Shown: positions 1-8,661, numbered from the stretch's first letter. The stretch: 33,315 nt of DNA from an uncultured Alphaproteobacteria bacterium (GCA_903909375.1 CAIVVM010000031.1:1-33315), one strand, 5' to 3'. Translations and numbers: made by a program. The notes: generated from the sequence alone by a model not told the origin.

Positions 1-85
1 GCGTCCTTGCCATCGCTCAACGACCCGCCGGAATTGCGCTATGGCGGTGGGGTTCGAGTTGATTGCCCGTCGCCGGAGCGCCCCC

Positions 86-1627
86 ATGAGCCTGAAAACC
101 CTTGCCGCCGGGCTCGCCGCCATGCTCCTGGCGCTGGCCGCTATGACCCCGGCCACGGCGTCCACCCTGATCGTCGGCGCCCGACTGGTGGACGGAACCG
201 GCGCCGCGCCACGGGCCGCCTCCGTGCGGATCGACGGCGACCGGATCGTGGCGGTGGGCAAGCTGCGTCGGCAGAGGTTGGATACAGTGGTCGACGCCCG
301 GGGTCTGGTGCTGGCGCCGGGCTTCATCGACGTCCACAGCCATCACGACGTCGGCGGGTTCGCCGAGCGCGCCATGCCGCCGCTGCTGGCCCAGGGGGTG
401 ACGACCGTTGTTGTGGGGCAGGACGGCGCCCGGTTCTATGGCGCCGCCCACATCGCCGAGCTGTTCGCCAAGGCGCCGCCCAGCGTCAACGCCGCCTCCT
501 ACACCGGCCACGGGTTCGTGCGCAGCGGGGCCATGGGGGACGATTACAAGCGGCTCTCGACGCCTGCGGAGGTGGCGAAGATGCAGGCCATGCTGCAGAC
601 CGATCTCGACGCCGGCTCGCTGGGGCTGTCGACCGGGCTGGAGTATGACCCGGGCATCTATTCCGACACCGCCGAGATCATCGCCCTGGCGCGCACGGCG
701 GCGGCGGCGGGCGGGCGCTATATCAGCCACCTGCGCAGCGAGGACGTGGCCTTTGACGCCGCTCTGGGTGAGCTGCTGGAGATCGGCCGCGTCACCGGCA
801 TTCCGGTTCAGGCCACGCATCTGAAGCTGGCGATCGTGGACCGCTGGGGCCAGGCGCCGGCAGTGCTCGCCAGGCTGGACAAGGCCCGGGCCGACGGTGT
901 GAAGGTCACGGCGGACGTCTATCCCTACGAGTACTGGCAGTCGTCGCTGACGGTGCTGTTCCCCAAGCGCGACTTCAATGACCGCGCCGCGGCGGCCTTT
1001 GCCCTCACCAGCCTGAGCACGCCGGAGGGGATGCTGATCGCGGAATATGCGCCGGACCCCGCCCTCGTGGGCAAGACCATCGCCCAGATAGCGACGGCGC
1101 GGGGTCAGTCCCCGCCGGACACCTATCTGGCGCTGATCCGCGACGCCGAGGCCTATGCGAAGGCCAACCCCGGCGTCACCCGGGTGGAGGCCGTGATTGG
1201 CACCTCGATGGCGGCGAAGGACGTGGCCGACTTCACGGCCTGGCCCTGGGCCAGCATCTCGTCCGACGGCATGCTGCTGGGGCTTCATCCCCGCGGCAAG
1301 GGCGCCTTCGCCAAGGTGCTGCGTCTCTATGTGCGTGAGGAGAAGCGCCTGACGTTGGCCGAGGCGGTGCGCAAGATGACCTCGCTTGCCGCCGACAGCG
1401 TGGGCATCAAGGATCGCGGGGTCGTGCGGGCGGGCGCCTACGCCGACCTGGTGCTGTTTGATCCGGATACCATCACCGACAACGCCACCAACGCAAATCC
1501 AGAGGCGCTGGCCACCGGCGTTTCACGAGTTTGGGTGAACGGGGCGCCAGTGTACGAGGACGGCCAGCCGACGCATGTCTTTGCCGGTCGGTTCCTGAAG
1601 CGTGCCGCGACGGGTCCTATCCGCTGA
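86..1627 (+). CDS. Exported N-acyl-D-amino-acid deacylase-like amidohydrolase
   Basis: A metal-dependent amidohydrolase of the D-aminoacylase/dihydroorotase-like group, 513 aa, probably hydrolysing N-acyl amino acids in the periplasm. The ATG at 86 is chosen because GGAG lies about 7 nt upstream and the product then opens with a clean signal peptide (residues 1-26, ending ATAS); an in-frame ATG at 41 would add 15 residues. The metal motif HSHHD is at about residues 84-88. Further ligand candidates are the His in ISHLRSED and in ATHLKL, and the Asp in SSDGML. The family's usual Cys (in NCG) is replaced by QDG in VVVGQDG at about 108-114, so the metal site may differ from classical D-aminoacylases. 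It is followed 59 nt later by an acyl-CoA synthetase and then an M20 hydrolase on the same strand. The fold is clear; the substrate is inferred. Confidence 0.85.
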   Translation: MSLKTLAAGLAAMLLALAAMTPATASTLIVGARLVDGTGAAPRAASVRIDGDRIVAVGKLRRQRLDTVVDARGLVLAPGFIDVHSHHDVGGFAERAMPPLLAQGVTTVVVGQDGARFYGAAHIAELFAKAPPSVNAASYTGHGFVRSGAMGDDYKRLSTPAEVAKMQAMLQTDLDAGSLGLSTGLEYDPGIYSDTAEIIALARTAAAAGGRYISHLRSEDVAFDAALGELLEIGRVTGIPVQATHLKLAIVDRWGQAPAVLARLDKARADGVKVTADVYPYEYWQSSLTVLFPKRDFNDRAAAAFALTSLSTPEGMLIAEYAPDPALVGKTIAQIATARGQSPPDTYLALIRDAEAYAKANPGVTRVEAVIGTSMAAKDVADFTAWPWASISSDGMLLGLHPRGKGAFAKVLRLYVREEKRLTLAEAVRKMTSLAADSVGIKDRGVVRAGAYADLVLFDPDTITDNATNANPEALATGVSRVWVNGAPVYEDGQPTHVFAGRFLKRAATGPIR

Positions 1628-1686
1628 CACCGCTTGACCGCAGCGACGGGCGCCCCTCAATCTGAGCCTTCAACAGGGAGTTCGGA

Positions 1687-3474
1687 ATGCGGTTCCAGGC
1701 CAGGCTCAAGCGTGACTGGCGTTTCTGGAAGGGGCTCAGTCGCACCCTGAACCGGGTCAAGACGATCACTCGCGAAAGCGACAACCTGATCTGCGACGAT
1801 ATCCAGGCGGCGGTGGAGCTGCACCGCAATCGCCCGGCCATGACGTTCGAGGGTCGCACCGTCACCTATGGCGAACTGGACGGTATCGCCAACCGCTACG
1901 CACATTGGGCCAAGAACCAGAACCTCCGCCGCGGCCAGGTGGTGGCGCTGTTCATGCCCAACCGGCTGGAATACTTCGCCATCTGGTATGGCCTCAGCAA
2001 GGTCGGCGTGGTCACGGCCCTGATCAACAACCAGCTGGTCGGCGCGCCGCTGGCCCATTGCCTCAACATCTCCGGCGCCAACCATGTGCTGGTGGACGGC
2101 GACACCTCGCCCACATTCGAGGCGGCCCTCGGGCTGCTGGATCGTCCGGTGCAGCAATGGATCCTGGGCGCGGCGCATGGCGGTCAGCGCGATCTGATCC
2201 AGGCCCTGAAGAGCTGCAGCCAGCTTCCCCCCGACCGCAGCGTGCGTGACGGCATGACGGCCAACGACACCGCACTCCTGATCTACACCTCCGGCACCAC
2301 GGGCCTGCCCAAGGCCGCCCGGATCACCCACATGCGCGCCCAGCTCTACATGCGCGGGTTCGCCGGCTCCACCGGAGCGCTGAAAACGGACCGCATCTAT
2401 GTGTGCCTGCCGCTCTACCACGCGACCGGCGGGCTCTGTGCGCTCGGCGCGGCGCTGCTGAACGGGGGCTCGGTGGTGCTGAAGCGCAAGTTCTCGGCCA
2501 GCCAGTTCTGGCCGGATATCATCGCCGAAAACTGCACCATGTTTGTCTATATCGGCGAGCTCTGTCGCTACCTGGTCAACCACCCGGAGGTTCCCGAGGA
2601 GACCCGCCACAAGCTGAGGCTCGCCTTCGGAAACGGCCTGCGACCCGACGTCTGGCCGACCCTGAAACGGCGATTCAGGATCCCTGACATTCTGGAGTTC
2701 TACGGCTCGACCGAAGGCAATGTCAGCCTGTTCAACTGGGATGGCCGCGAGGGCGCCATCGGGCGGGTTCCCAACTGGCTGAAGGCGCGCTTCAGCATCC
2801 GTCTCGTCCAGTACGATCGGGACGCAGGGATCGTCGAGCGCGCAGCCAACGGCCTTTGCATCGAATGCGGCCCCGGCCAGGTGGGTCAATGCATAGGCAA
2901 GATCGGTGGCGACGTGCGCACTGACTTTTCCGGCTATCTGGACAAGGCTGCGTCTGAATCCAAGATCCTGCAGAACGTGTTCGAACGCGGCGACGCCTGG
3001 TTCGCCACTGGCGATCTGATGAAGAGCGATGCCGACGGTTACTTCTACTTTGTCGACCGCATCGGCGAGACCTTCCGCTGGAAGGGCGAGAACGTTTCCA
3101 CCAGCGAGGTGGCCGAGCAATTGCTGGCCTTCCCGGGGGTTGATGAGGCCACGGTCTATGGCGTGCAGGTCGAGGGCGCCGACGGCCGCGCCGGTATGGC
3201 GGCGCTGGTGATGAATGGCCCGTTCGATGTCAAAGCATTCGGCGAGCATGTGGCCCGCGAGATGCCACCCTACGCCCAGCCGCTGTTCATCCGCCTGCTT
3301 CCGGCCCTGGACACCACCGGCACCTTCAAGATCCGCAAGGTCGATCTGGTCAGCGACGGCTACGATCCGAACCGGATCAAGGGCGTCATGTATTTCAAGG
3401 ACCCCAAACGGGGCTATGTGAAGCTGACGAAGTCGGTGTTCGAGCGTCTGCAGGCCGGGGCGTTCAGGATCTAG
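1687..3474 (+). CDS. Long-chain acyl-CoA synthetase (FATP/very-long-chain type)
   Basis: An AMP-forming fatty acyl-CoA ligase, 595 aa, of the FATP/very-long-chain branch, which activates fatty acids and can couple this to uptake. The ATP/AMP P-loop signature YTSGTTGLPKA is at about residues 200-210. A typical FATP block follows later (DRIGETFRWKGENVSTSE), as does the motif EFYGSTEGNVS. The length suits the family. The ATG at 1687 has an AGGGAG ribosome-binding site about 6-8 nt upstream. The N-terminus is basic and amphipathic rather than a signal peptide, suggesting association with the inner face of the membrane. It sits between two predicted exported N-acyl-amino-acid hydrolases, so it could activate the acyl chain they release. 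FadD-like ligases are the alternative name; the exact chain length is unknown. Confidence 0.9.
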   Translation: MRFQARLKRDWRFWKGLSRTLNRVKTITRESDNLICDDIQAAVELHRNRPAMTFEGRTVTYGELDGIANRYAHWAKNQNLRRGQVVALFMPNRLEYFAIWYGLSKVGVVTALINNQLVGAPLAHCLNISGANHVLVDGDTSPTFEAALGLLDRPVQQWILGAAHGGQRDLIQALKSCSQLPPDRSVRDGMTANDTALLIYTSGTTGLPKAARITHMRAQLYMRGFAGSTGALKTDRIYVCLPLYHATGGLCALGAALLNGGSVVLKRKFSASQFWPDIIAENCTMFVYIGELCRYLVNHPEVPEETRHKLRLAFGNGLRPDVWPTLKRRFRIPDILEFYGSTEGNVSLFNWDGREGAIGRVPNWLKARFSIRLVQYDRDAGIVERAANGLCIECGPGQVGQCIGKIGGDVRTDFSGYLDKAASESKILQNVFERGDAWFATGDLMKSDADGYFYFVDRIGETFRWKGENVSTSEVAEQLLAFPGVDEATVYGVQVEGADGRAGMAALVMNGPFDVKAFGEHVAREMPPYAQPLFIRLLPALDTTGTFKIRKVDLVSDGYDPNRIKGVMYFKDPKRGYVKLTKSVFERLQAGAFRI

Positions 3475-3498
3475 AGGCCAGCAATCGAGGATTGTTTG

Positions 3499-4815
3499 AT
3501 GCTGAAGTATATGACGGGTGTTGCGGCGGCGGCGTTGCTGCTGGCGACGGCGTCCCCGGTGCTGGCCGGCAATGTCGCCGCCGACAAGGCTGCGATCGAG
3601 GCGGGGCTCGACAAGGGCTATGCGCGGCTCGATGCGCTCTACAAGGACATCCACCAGAACCCCGAGCTGGGCTTCCAGGAGACCGCCACCGCCGCGAAGC
3701 TGGCGAAGGAGATGCGGGCCCTGGGCTTCGAGGTGACCGAGGGTGTCGGCAAGACGGGCATTGTGGCGATCTATCGCAACGGCAAGGGCCCGACGGTGCT
3801 GGTCCGGACCGAGCTGGACGGCCTGCCCATGGAGGAAAAGACCGGTCTGCCCTACGCCAGCCGCGCCGTGGCCGACTGGAACGGCAAGCCCTCGCCGGTG
3901 GCCCACAGCTGCGGCCACGACATCCACATGGCCGCCTGGGTCGGAACCGCCCAGGCGCTGATCGCCATGAAGGCGAAGTGGCGCGGGACGCTCATGTTCA
4001 TCGGCCAACCCTCCGAGGAGACCGTCACCGGCGCGCGCGCCATGCTCGCGGACGGACTGTTCGAGCGGTTCCCCAAGCCCGACGTGGGTTTCGCCCTGCA
4101 TGTGGGGCCCGGGCCGGCGGGGATGGTGAGCTATCGCCCCGGCGTCAACAGCTCCAACTCTGACAGCCTCGACATCACCTTCCACGGCAAGGGCGGCCAT
4201 GGCTCGACCCCGCACGTCACCATCGATCCGGTGATCGAAGCCGCCCGCTTCACCATGGATGTGCAGACCGTGATCAGCCGCGAGAAGGACGCCACGCAAT
4301 TTGGTGTCATCACGGTGGGCTCGATCCAGAGCGGCAGCGCCGGCAACATCATCCCGGACAAAGCCGTCGTACGCGGCACCGTCCGCAGCTTTGACGCCGG
4401 GGTGCGCGAGGTGCTGCTGAACGGCATTCGCCGCACCGCCAATGCGGTCGCCGCCATGGCCGGCGCACCCGCACCCGACGTGCAACTGGTGTCCGGCGGC
4501 CGCGCGGTGATCAATGATGCGGCGCTGACGGCCCGAACGGCCACGGTCTTCAAGGCCGCATTCGGCGAGCGCGCCGTGCTGGCGCCAGGGCCGGGCTCGG
4601 CCAGCGAGGACTATTCGGAGTTCATCATGGCCGGCGTGCCGTCGCTTTTCTTCAGCATCGGCGGCCATGATCCCGCGCTGGCCGCTGCCGCACGCGCCCG
4701 GGGCGAGGCCTTGCCCGCCAATCATCACCCCGGTTTCGCGCCGATGCCCGAGCCCTCGATCCGCACCGGCGTCACGGCCATGACCCTGGCGGTGCTGAAT
4801 GTGATGGCGCCGTGA
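3499..4815 (+). CDS. Exported M20-family amidohydrolase (N-acyl amino acid/hippurate hydrolase-like)
   Basis: A zinc peptidase-like amidohydrolase of the M20D group, 438 aa, which removes acyl groups from N-acyl amino acids. The ATG at 3499 is preferred over the adjacent TTG at 3496; GAGG lies about 8 nt upstream. A signal peptide spans residues 1-24 (ending SPVLAG), so it should act in the periplasm. Metal and catalytic motifs are present in order: LDGLPM at about 107-111, SCGHDIHMA at about 137-145, PSEE at about 171-174, then GHGSTPH in the lid domain. It starts only 24 nt after the acyl-CoA synthetase stop, so the two are probably cotranscribed. The substrate could also be a peptide or an indole-acetyl conjugate; the family alone does not settle this. 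Confidence 0.88.
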   Translation: MLKYMTGVAAAALLLATASPVLAGNVAADKAAIEAGLDKGYARLDALYKDIHQNPELGFQETATAAKLAKEMRALGFEVTEGVGKTGIVAIYRNGKGPTVLVRTELDGLPMEEKTGLPYASRAVADWNGKPSPVAHSCGHDIHMAAWVGTAQALIAMKAKWRGTLMFIGQPSEETVTGARAMLADGLFERFPKPDVGFALHVGPGPAGMVSYRPGVNSSNSDSLDITFHGKGGHGSTPHVTIDPVIEAARFTMDVQTVISREKDATQFGVITVGSIQSGSAGNIIPDKAVVRGTVRSFDAGVREVLLNGIRRTANAVAAMAGAPAPDVQLVSGGRAVINDAALTARTATVFKAAFGERAVLAPGPGSASEDYSEFIMAGVPSLFFSIGGHDPALAAAARARGEALPANHHPGFAPMPEPSIRTGVTAMTLAVLNVMAP

Positions 4816-4848
4816 TCCGTTGAGTCTGCGACGGCGCCGGGACTCGCC

Positions 4849-4854
4849 TATATT
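4849..4854 (+). promoter_or_regulatory. Possible -10 element for leaderless uvrC transcript
   Basis: TATATT ends 6 nt before the uvrC ATG, and the 15 nt before that ATG contain no purine-rich ribosome-binding site. This is the spacing expected if transcription starts at the ATG itself. The only -35-like hexamer I found (TTGAGT at 4820) is 23 nt away, which is too far, so the promoter call is tentative. Confidence 0.35.
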
Positions 4855-4860
4855 GCCCCC

Positions 4861-6720
4861 ATGTCGGAACCTGCCGCGCCCCTGACCGGGGCCGCCCTGA
4901 TCAAGGACTATGTCACCCGCCTGCCGGACCGGCCGGGGGTCTATCGGATGATGGGCGAGGACGGGGAGGTGCTCTATGTGGGCAAGGCGCGCTCGCTGAA
5001 GAAGCGGGTGATCCAGTACGCCCAGGGCCGTTTCCACACACAGCGGATCGCCCTGATGGTCGACCTGACCCGGTCGATGGAATTCATCACCACCCGCACC
5101 GAGACCGACGCCCTGCTGCTCGAGATCAACCTGATCAAGCAGCTGAAGCCGCGCTTCAACGTGCTGCTGCGCGACGACAAGTCCTTCCCCGAGATCGTCA
5201 TCCGCCGCGAGCACCCGGCCGCGCAATTGCGCAAGCACCGCGGCGCCCACACCATCAAGGGCGACTACTTCGGCCCCTTCGCCAGCGCGCACTCGGTTAC
5301 GCGCACCCTCAACACCCTGCAGAAGGCGTTCCTGCTGCGGTCCTGTTCCGACAGCGTCTACGAGAGCCGCACCCGGCCGTGCATGCTGCACCAGATCAAG
5401 CGCTGCGCCGCACCCTGCACCGGGCTGATCAGCCTCGAGGACTATGCAGGGCTCGTCGATCAGGCCGAGGCGTTTCTGCGGGGCAAGAGCCGCGCGGTGA
5501 TGACCCAGCTTTCCGACGACATGCAGGCCGCCTCCGACGACCTGGAATTCGAGACCGCCGCGCGCCTGCGCGACCGCATCCGCGCCCTGGCCTCGGTCGC
5601 CCAGGAGACCCAGATCAACCCGGAAACCCTGGAGGAAGCCGACGTCTTCGCGCTGCATACAGAGGGCGGCCAGGCCTGCGTGCAGGTGTTCTTCTTCCGC
5701 GCCGGGCAGAACTGGGGCAACCGCGCCTACTTCCCCCGCGTCGACAAGAGCGACGAGGACGCCGACATCATGGCCGCCTTCCTGGGCCAGTTCTATGACG
5801 ACAAACCGATCCCCAAGCTGGTGCTGGTCAGCATGGTTCCCGCCGAGACCGCCCTGCTGGCCGAGGCCTTCACCCAGAAATCCGGCCGCAAGGTCGAGAT
5901 CGCCCGCCCGCAGCGCGGCGAGAAGCGCCAGTTGGTGGACGACGCGCTGACCAATGCCCGTGAGGCGCTTGGGCGCAAGATGGCGGAGGGATCGGCCCAG
6001 ACCAAACTGCTGGTGGGCGTGGCCGAAGCCTTTGGCCTAGACAGTCCGCCCGAGCGGATCGAGGTCTACGACAACAGCCACATCATGGGCACGAACGCCG
6101 TGGGCGGCATGATCGTGGCCGGCCCCGACGGCTTCCAGAAGAGCCAGTACCGAAAGTTCAACATCAAAGGAACCGACATCACCCCCGGCGACGACTTCGG
6201 CATGATGAAGGAGGTGCTGCGCCGCCGCTTCGCCCGCCTGGCCAAGGACGAGGAGGAGGGCGCGGAGGTGGCGCGTCCGGACCTGGTGCTGATCGACGGC
6301 GGCATGGGCCAGATCGCGGTCGTGATGGAGGTGATGGCCGACCTGGGCGTCGACGATGTGGCCGTGGTGGGCGTGGCCAAGGGCCCCGACCGCGACGCCG
6401 GGCTGGAACGCTTCTTCATCCCCGGCAAGCCCTACTTCATGCTCGAGCCGAAATCGCCGGTGCTCTACTACCTCCAGCGCCTGCGCGACGAGGCCCACCG
6501 CTTCGCCATCGGCACCCACCGGGCCAAGCGCTCGGCGGAGATGAAGAAGAACCCCCTGGACGAGATCGACGGCGTGGGGCCCGGGCGAAAGCGGGCGCTG
6601 CTGCACGCGTTCGGGTCTGCGCGCGGGGTCAGCCGGGCGAGCGTGGAGGATCTGCTGAAGGTGGACGGGGTGTCAGGGCCGCTGGCGGAGCGGGTCTATG
6701 CGTATTTCCGGAAGGGGTGA
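4861..6720 (+). CDS. uvrC: UvrABC excinuclease subunit C
   Basis: Makes both incisions around a DNA lesion in nucleotide excision repair, with UvrA and UvrB. The protein is 619 aa, normal for UvrC. In order it has the GIY-YIG nuclease domain (GVY at about 26-28, YVG at about 39-41), four cysteines at about 162, 174, 182 and 186 matching the iron-sulfur cysteines of UvrC, a UVR motif near 205-240, the RNase H-like nuclease half ([17 protein letters not shown]), and a C-terminal helix-hairpin-helix region ([18 protein letters not shown]). The start at 4861 has no Shine-Dalgarno sequence but a TATATT lies just upstream, so the message may be leaderless. The 45-nt gap from the M20 gene and the unrelated function suggest separate transcription. 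Confidence 0.98.
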   Translation: MSEPAAPLTGAALIKDYVTRLPDRPGVYRMMGEDGEVLYVGKARSLKKRVIQYAQGRFHTQRIALMVDLTRSMEFITTRTETDALLLEINLIKQLKPRFNVLLRDDKSFPEIVIRREHPAAQLRKHRGAHTIKGDYFGPFASAHSVTRTLNTLQKAFLLRSCSDSVYESRTRPCMLHQIKRCAAPCTGLISLEDYAGLVDQAEAFLRGKSRAVMTQLSDDMQAASDDLEFETAARLRDRIRALASVAQETQINPETLEEADVFALHTEGGQACVQVFFFRAGQNWGNRAYFPRVDKSDEDADIMAAFLGQFYDDKPIPKLVLVSMVPAETALLAEAFTQKSGRKVEIARPQRGEKRQLVDDALTNAREALGRKMAEGSAQTKLLVGVAEAFGLDSPPERIEVYDNSHIMGTNAVGGMIVAGPDGFQKSQYRKFNIKGTDITPGDDFGMMKEVLRRRFARLAKDEEEGAEVARPDLVLIDGGMGQIAVVMEVMADLGVDDVAVVGVAKGPDRDAGLERFFIPGKPYFMLEPKSPVLYYLQRLRDEAHRFAIGTHRAKRSAEMKKNPLDEIDGVGPGRKRALLHAFGSARGVSRASVEDLLKVDGVSGPLAERVYAYFRKG

Positions 6721-6816
6721 GTTCAGCTAGAAGCCGGAAGGCGATCTCTTTGGGATCGAGAACTAAATTCACTTCTTGTGCGAAGCGAAATCAAGATTTG
6801 AGGCCCGAACCAACGA

Positions 6817-7719
6817 ATGGATTGGCTGAACGCCGTAGGAATCATTTCAGGACTATTCGGCACGCTGCTGGTGTTTTCCTTTGGGAGTCCGTTTGGAGCG
6901 CGAACGCGTGGTGCTCAGCACCTCGAACTCGAACAACGGGACGCTCGCAAGGCGAGGTTCGATGATTTCCAGGATTGGATGAGTTGGCTTGGCGTGAGCT
7001 TGATGGTCACCGCCGCCGTGATCGCCATCTTTATGGGGTTCAAAGGGCGACCGACCTTGGAAGCATCAGCCATCGCGCCTTGCCCAGCCGACAAGCCCCT
7101 TTGTGATCCGTGGGAACGCGAATGGAAGAAGGCGCCTAGTATCGGAACTGTCGTGCTTTCGGGACCGCCACTTTCGCCAGTTGCGCATGAGCACTCCAAT
7201 CCCTCCGCTAGTCCGCCCGCCTTTGAGCGCTATCAGACCTTCTCGGCAGCAATTCTTGGCTTTGGCGGAATCATCGTGACGCTATTGGCCAACGCCGCCC
7301 TAGCAAGACGTCAGGCCGTGGAGACAGAGGCTCGTGAACGTGCTGGACTTCGGAGAGGCCTAAAAGCAGAACTCGACGTCATAGGTGCGTCGCTCAAGGC
7401 TGCGGTTGAGACGATAAGTCTTGCACGAACTGATGGGACACCACAGATATTATTCCCCATCGGGAACATTACGTCGATCTACGATGCCACTCACAGCAGG
7501 CTGGGCCTGCTCAGTGACTCAGAAATAGTTGTTCTTGTGCGGACCTATGCACTGATCAAGGAACTGCCAAATCGCATCCGACTTCTATCACATTCTTTAG
7601 ATCCCGAGCCGACCTCACGCTATATCCCTGTCGGATCTACGCTCTTCAGTGCTCTCGAACAGTTGCATGCGATGGTATTGGGTGAGGTCGAACTAGCTGG
7701 TGCAGCGTTGCGCAACTGA
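6817..7719 (+). CDS. Hypothetical membrane protein of atypical composition
   Basis: I do not recognise a family for this 300-aa protein. Two hydrophobic segments lie near the N-terminus (about 5-24 and 49-66), then an extracytoplasmic-looking stretch with two Cys (PCPADKPLCDPW), a third membrane segment (about 140-160), and an Arg/Glu-rich helical, possibly coiled-coil region (ALARRQAVETEARERAGLRRG) leading to a soluble C-terminal domain of about 125 residues. The gene is visibly AT-richer than its neighbours and uses codons rare here (ATA, CTA, TTA, AGA), suggesting transfer. The ribosome-binding site is weak: GAGG lies about 13 nt before the ATG. It stands alone, with a palindrome-rich gap downstream. 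Confidence 0.7.
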   Translation: MDWLNAVGIISGLFGTLLVFSFGSPFGARTRGAQHLELEQRDARKARFDDFQDWMSWLGVSLMVTAAVIAIFMGFKGRPTLEASAIAPCPADKPLCDPWEREWKKAPSIGTVVLSGPPLSPVAHEHSNPSASPPAFERYQTFSAAILGFGGIIVTLLANAALARRQAVETEARERAGLRRGLKAELDVIGASLKAAVETISLARTDGTPQILFPIGNITSIYDATHSRLGLLSDSEIVVLVRTYALIKELPNRIRLLSHSLDPEPTSRYIPVGSTLFSALEQLHAMVLGEVELAGAALRN

Positions 7720-7793
7720 TGGGTCGCCGCACCGCGGCCCGCCCCAGCTTAAACATTATGACGGCCAGTCTACCGTGAGATTGAAGTCCCGCT

Positions 7794-7821
7794 CCCCCTC
7801 GGACGAGGGATCGCGAGGGGG
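7794..7821. repeat. Inverted repeat CCCCCTC/GAGGGGG
   Basis: A perfect 7-bp inverted repeat (7794-7800 with 7815-7821) separated by 14 nt, just after the orphan membrane gene. There is no T-tract, so it is not a classical terminator. It is the first of several palindromes in the 7720-8054 gap. Confidence 0.5.
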
Positions 7822-7826
7822 CTTGC

Positions 7827-7878
7827 CCTTCTCCCCTTGCGGGAGAAGGTGGCCGGCGCAGCCGGTCGGATGAGGGGT
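7827..7878 (+). repeat. Extragenic palindromic element, copy 1
   Basis: Two hairpins in series followed by a GATGAGGGGT tail. Hairpin 1 pairs CCTTCTCCC with GGGAGAAGG around the loop CTTGC. Hairpin 2 pairs CCGGC with GCCGG around GCA. It resembles the CTTCTCCC/GGGAGAAG repeats that I recall as widespread between genes in alphaproteobacteria; I cannot confirm that by search. It is inverted relative to copy 2, and the first 25 nt are perfectly complementary to that copy. Confidence 0.8.
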
Positions 7879-7937
7879 TTAGCTCCGCGCGCCACTGTGG
7901 CCGATGGCGCGGCCCCCGAAGCGGCAAGGCCGGCGCG

Positions 7938-7987
7938 ACCCCTCATGCGTCAGCTGCGCTGACACCTTCTCCCGCAAGGGGAGAAGG
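7938..7987 (-). repeat. Extragenic palindromic element, copy 2 (inverted)
   Basis: Read on the minus strand this repeats copy 1: the same CCTTCTCCC/GGGAGAAGG hairpin, then a second hairpin TCAGC-GCA-GCTGA, then CATGAGGGGT. The second stem differs from copy 1 at two base pairs (C-G to T-A and G-C to A-T), both compensated. The two copies face each other across 59 nt, so the whole region could form a large cruciform or stem-loop. Confidence 0.8.
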
Positions 7988-8003
7988 CACGTGGCCCTCC
8001 GCT

Positions 8004-8019
8004 GTCACGTCCCCGTGAC
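8004..8019. promoter_or_regulatory. Palindrome GTCACG-TCCC-CGTGAC upstream of DUF1993 gene
   Basis: A perfect 6-bp inverted repeat with a 4-nt spacer, 35 nt before the DUF1993 start codon. The size and position suit a dimeric regulator's operator, or it may be one more hairpin of the palindrome island. Confidence 0.35.
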
Positions 8020-8054
8020 GGTTCCCGGATAGTCGGGGCGCAGGAGGCCCCGTC

Positions 8055-8585
8055 ATGCCCGTCACCTTGTTCGAGCTCACCGTGCCCAGGTTCCGCCGGG
8101 CGCTGGGGGTGATCGTCCATCTGCTGGACCGGGCGGAGGCGCACTTTCGCGATGAGGGGCGGAACGTTTCGGATCTGGCCGGGCTGCGGCTTGCGCCCGA
8201 CATGAACCCCTTCTTCGTCCAGATTGCCTCGGCCATCGACAACGCCGTCGGCGCGACGGCGCGGCTTCGCGGACTGCCGCATGCGCAAGTGTCGGGGCTG
8301 GCCACGCTGGGGGACGTCCGCGCCGCTCTGGACCGGGCGCTGGCCGCGCTCAGCGCCTTGTCGCCCGGCGATTTCGAGGGGGCCGAGCAGCGCGAGATCA
8401 TCCTGCCCAGCCCCAAGGGCACGCGCCATTTCCCGGCGCTGGACTATGTGCTGAACCTCGCCCTTCCCAACGTGCAGTTCCACACGACGATCGTCTTTGC
8501 CCTGTTGCGCGCCGAGGGACTCGACATCGGCAAGCGCGACTTCCTGGGCGAACTGCCGCCGCGGCGACCCTCCCGGCCAGGCTGA
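8055..8585 (+). CDS. DUF1993 domain-containing protein
   Basis: A 176-aa soluble protein matching the DUF1993 pattern as I know it: an N-terminal helix with conserved PxF and LDRAEAHF, PDMNPFFVQI in the middle, and a C-terminal LPNVQFHTTIVFALLRAEGLDIGKRDFLG block, which is the most typical part. The family has no established biochemical role; the helical layout resembles DinB-like four-helix proteins, but the usual metal-binding His triad is not evident. The start is well supported by AGGAGG about 8 nt upstream of the ATG. It is preceded by the palindrome island and followed by a transporter on the same strand after 76 nt, so any cotranscription is uncertain. Confidence 0.85.
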   Translation: MPVTLFELTVPRFRRALGVIVHLLDRAEAHFRDEGRNVSDLAGLRLAPDMNPFFVQIASAIDNAVGATARLRGLPHAQVSGLATLGDVRAALDRALAALSALSPGDFEGAEQREIILPSPKGTRHFPALDYVLNLALPNVQFHTTIVFALLRAEGLDIGKRDFLGELPPRRPSRPG

Positions 8586-8661
8586 GCCTGCCGCCTGGCG
8601 ATTGCCATGCCGCCGAACGCTATTACACTCTCCGTCAATCAATGATGGGGAGACGCGGGCA

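Noticed and set aside
1657..5658. A 1333-codon antisense reading frame across the acyl-CoA synthetase, M20 and uvrC genes
   Set aside because: It runs opposite three clear genes, its product is a His/Arg/Gly-rich mixture with no motif, and such frames arise from strong GC bias at third codon positions.
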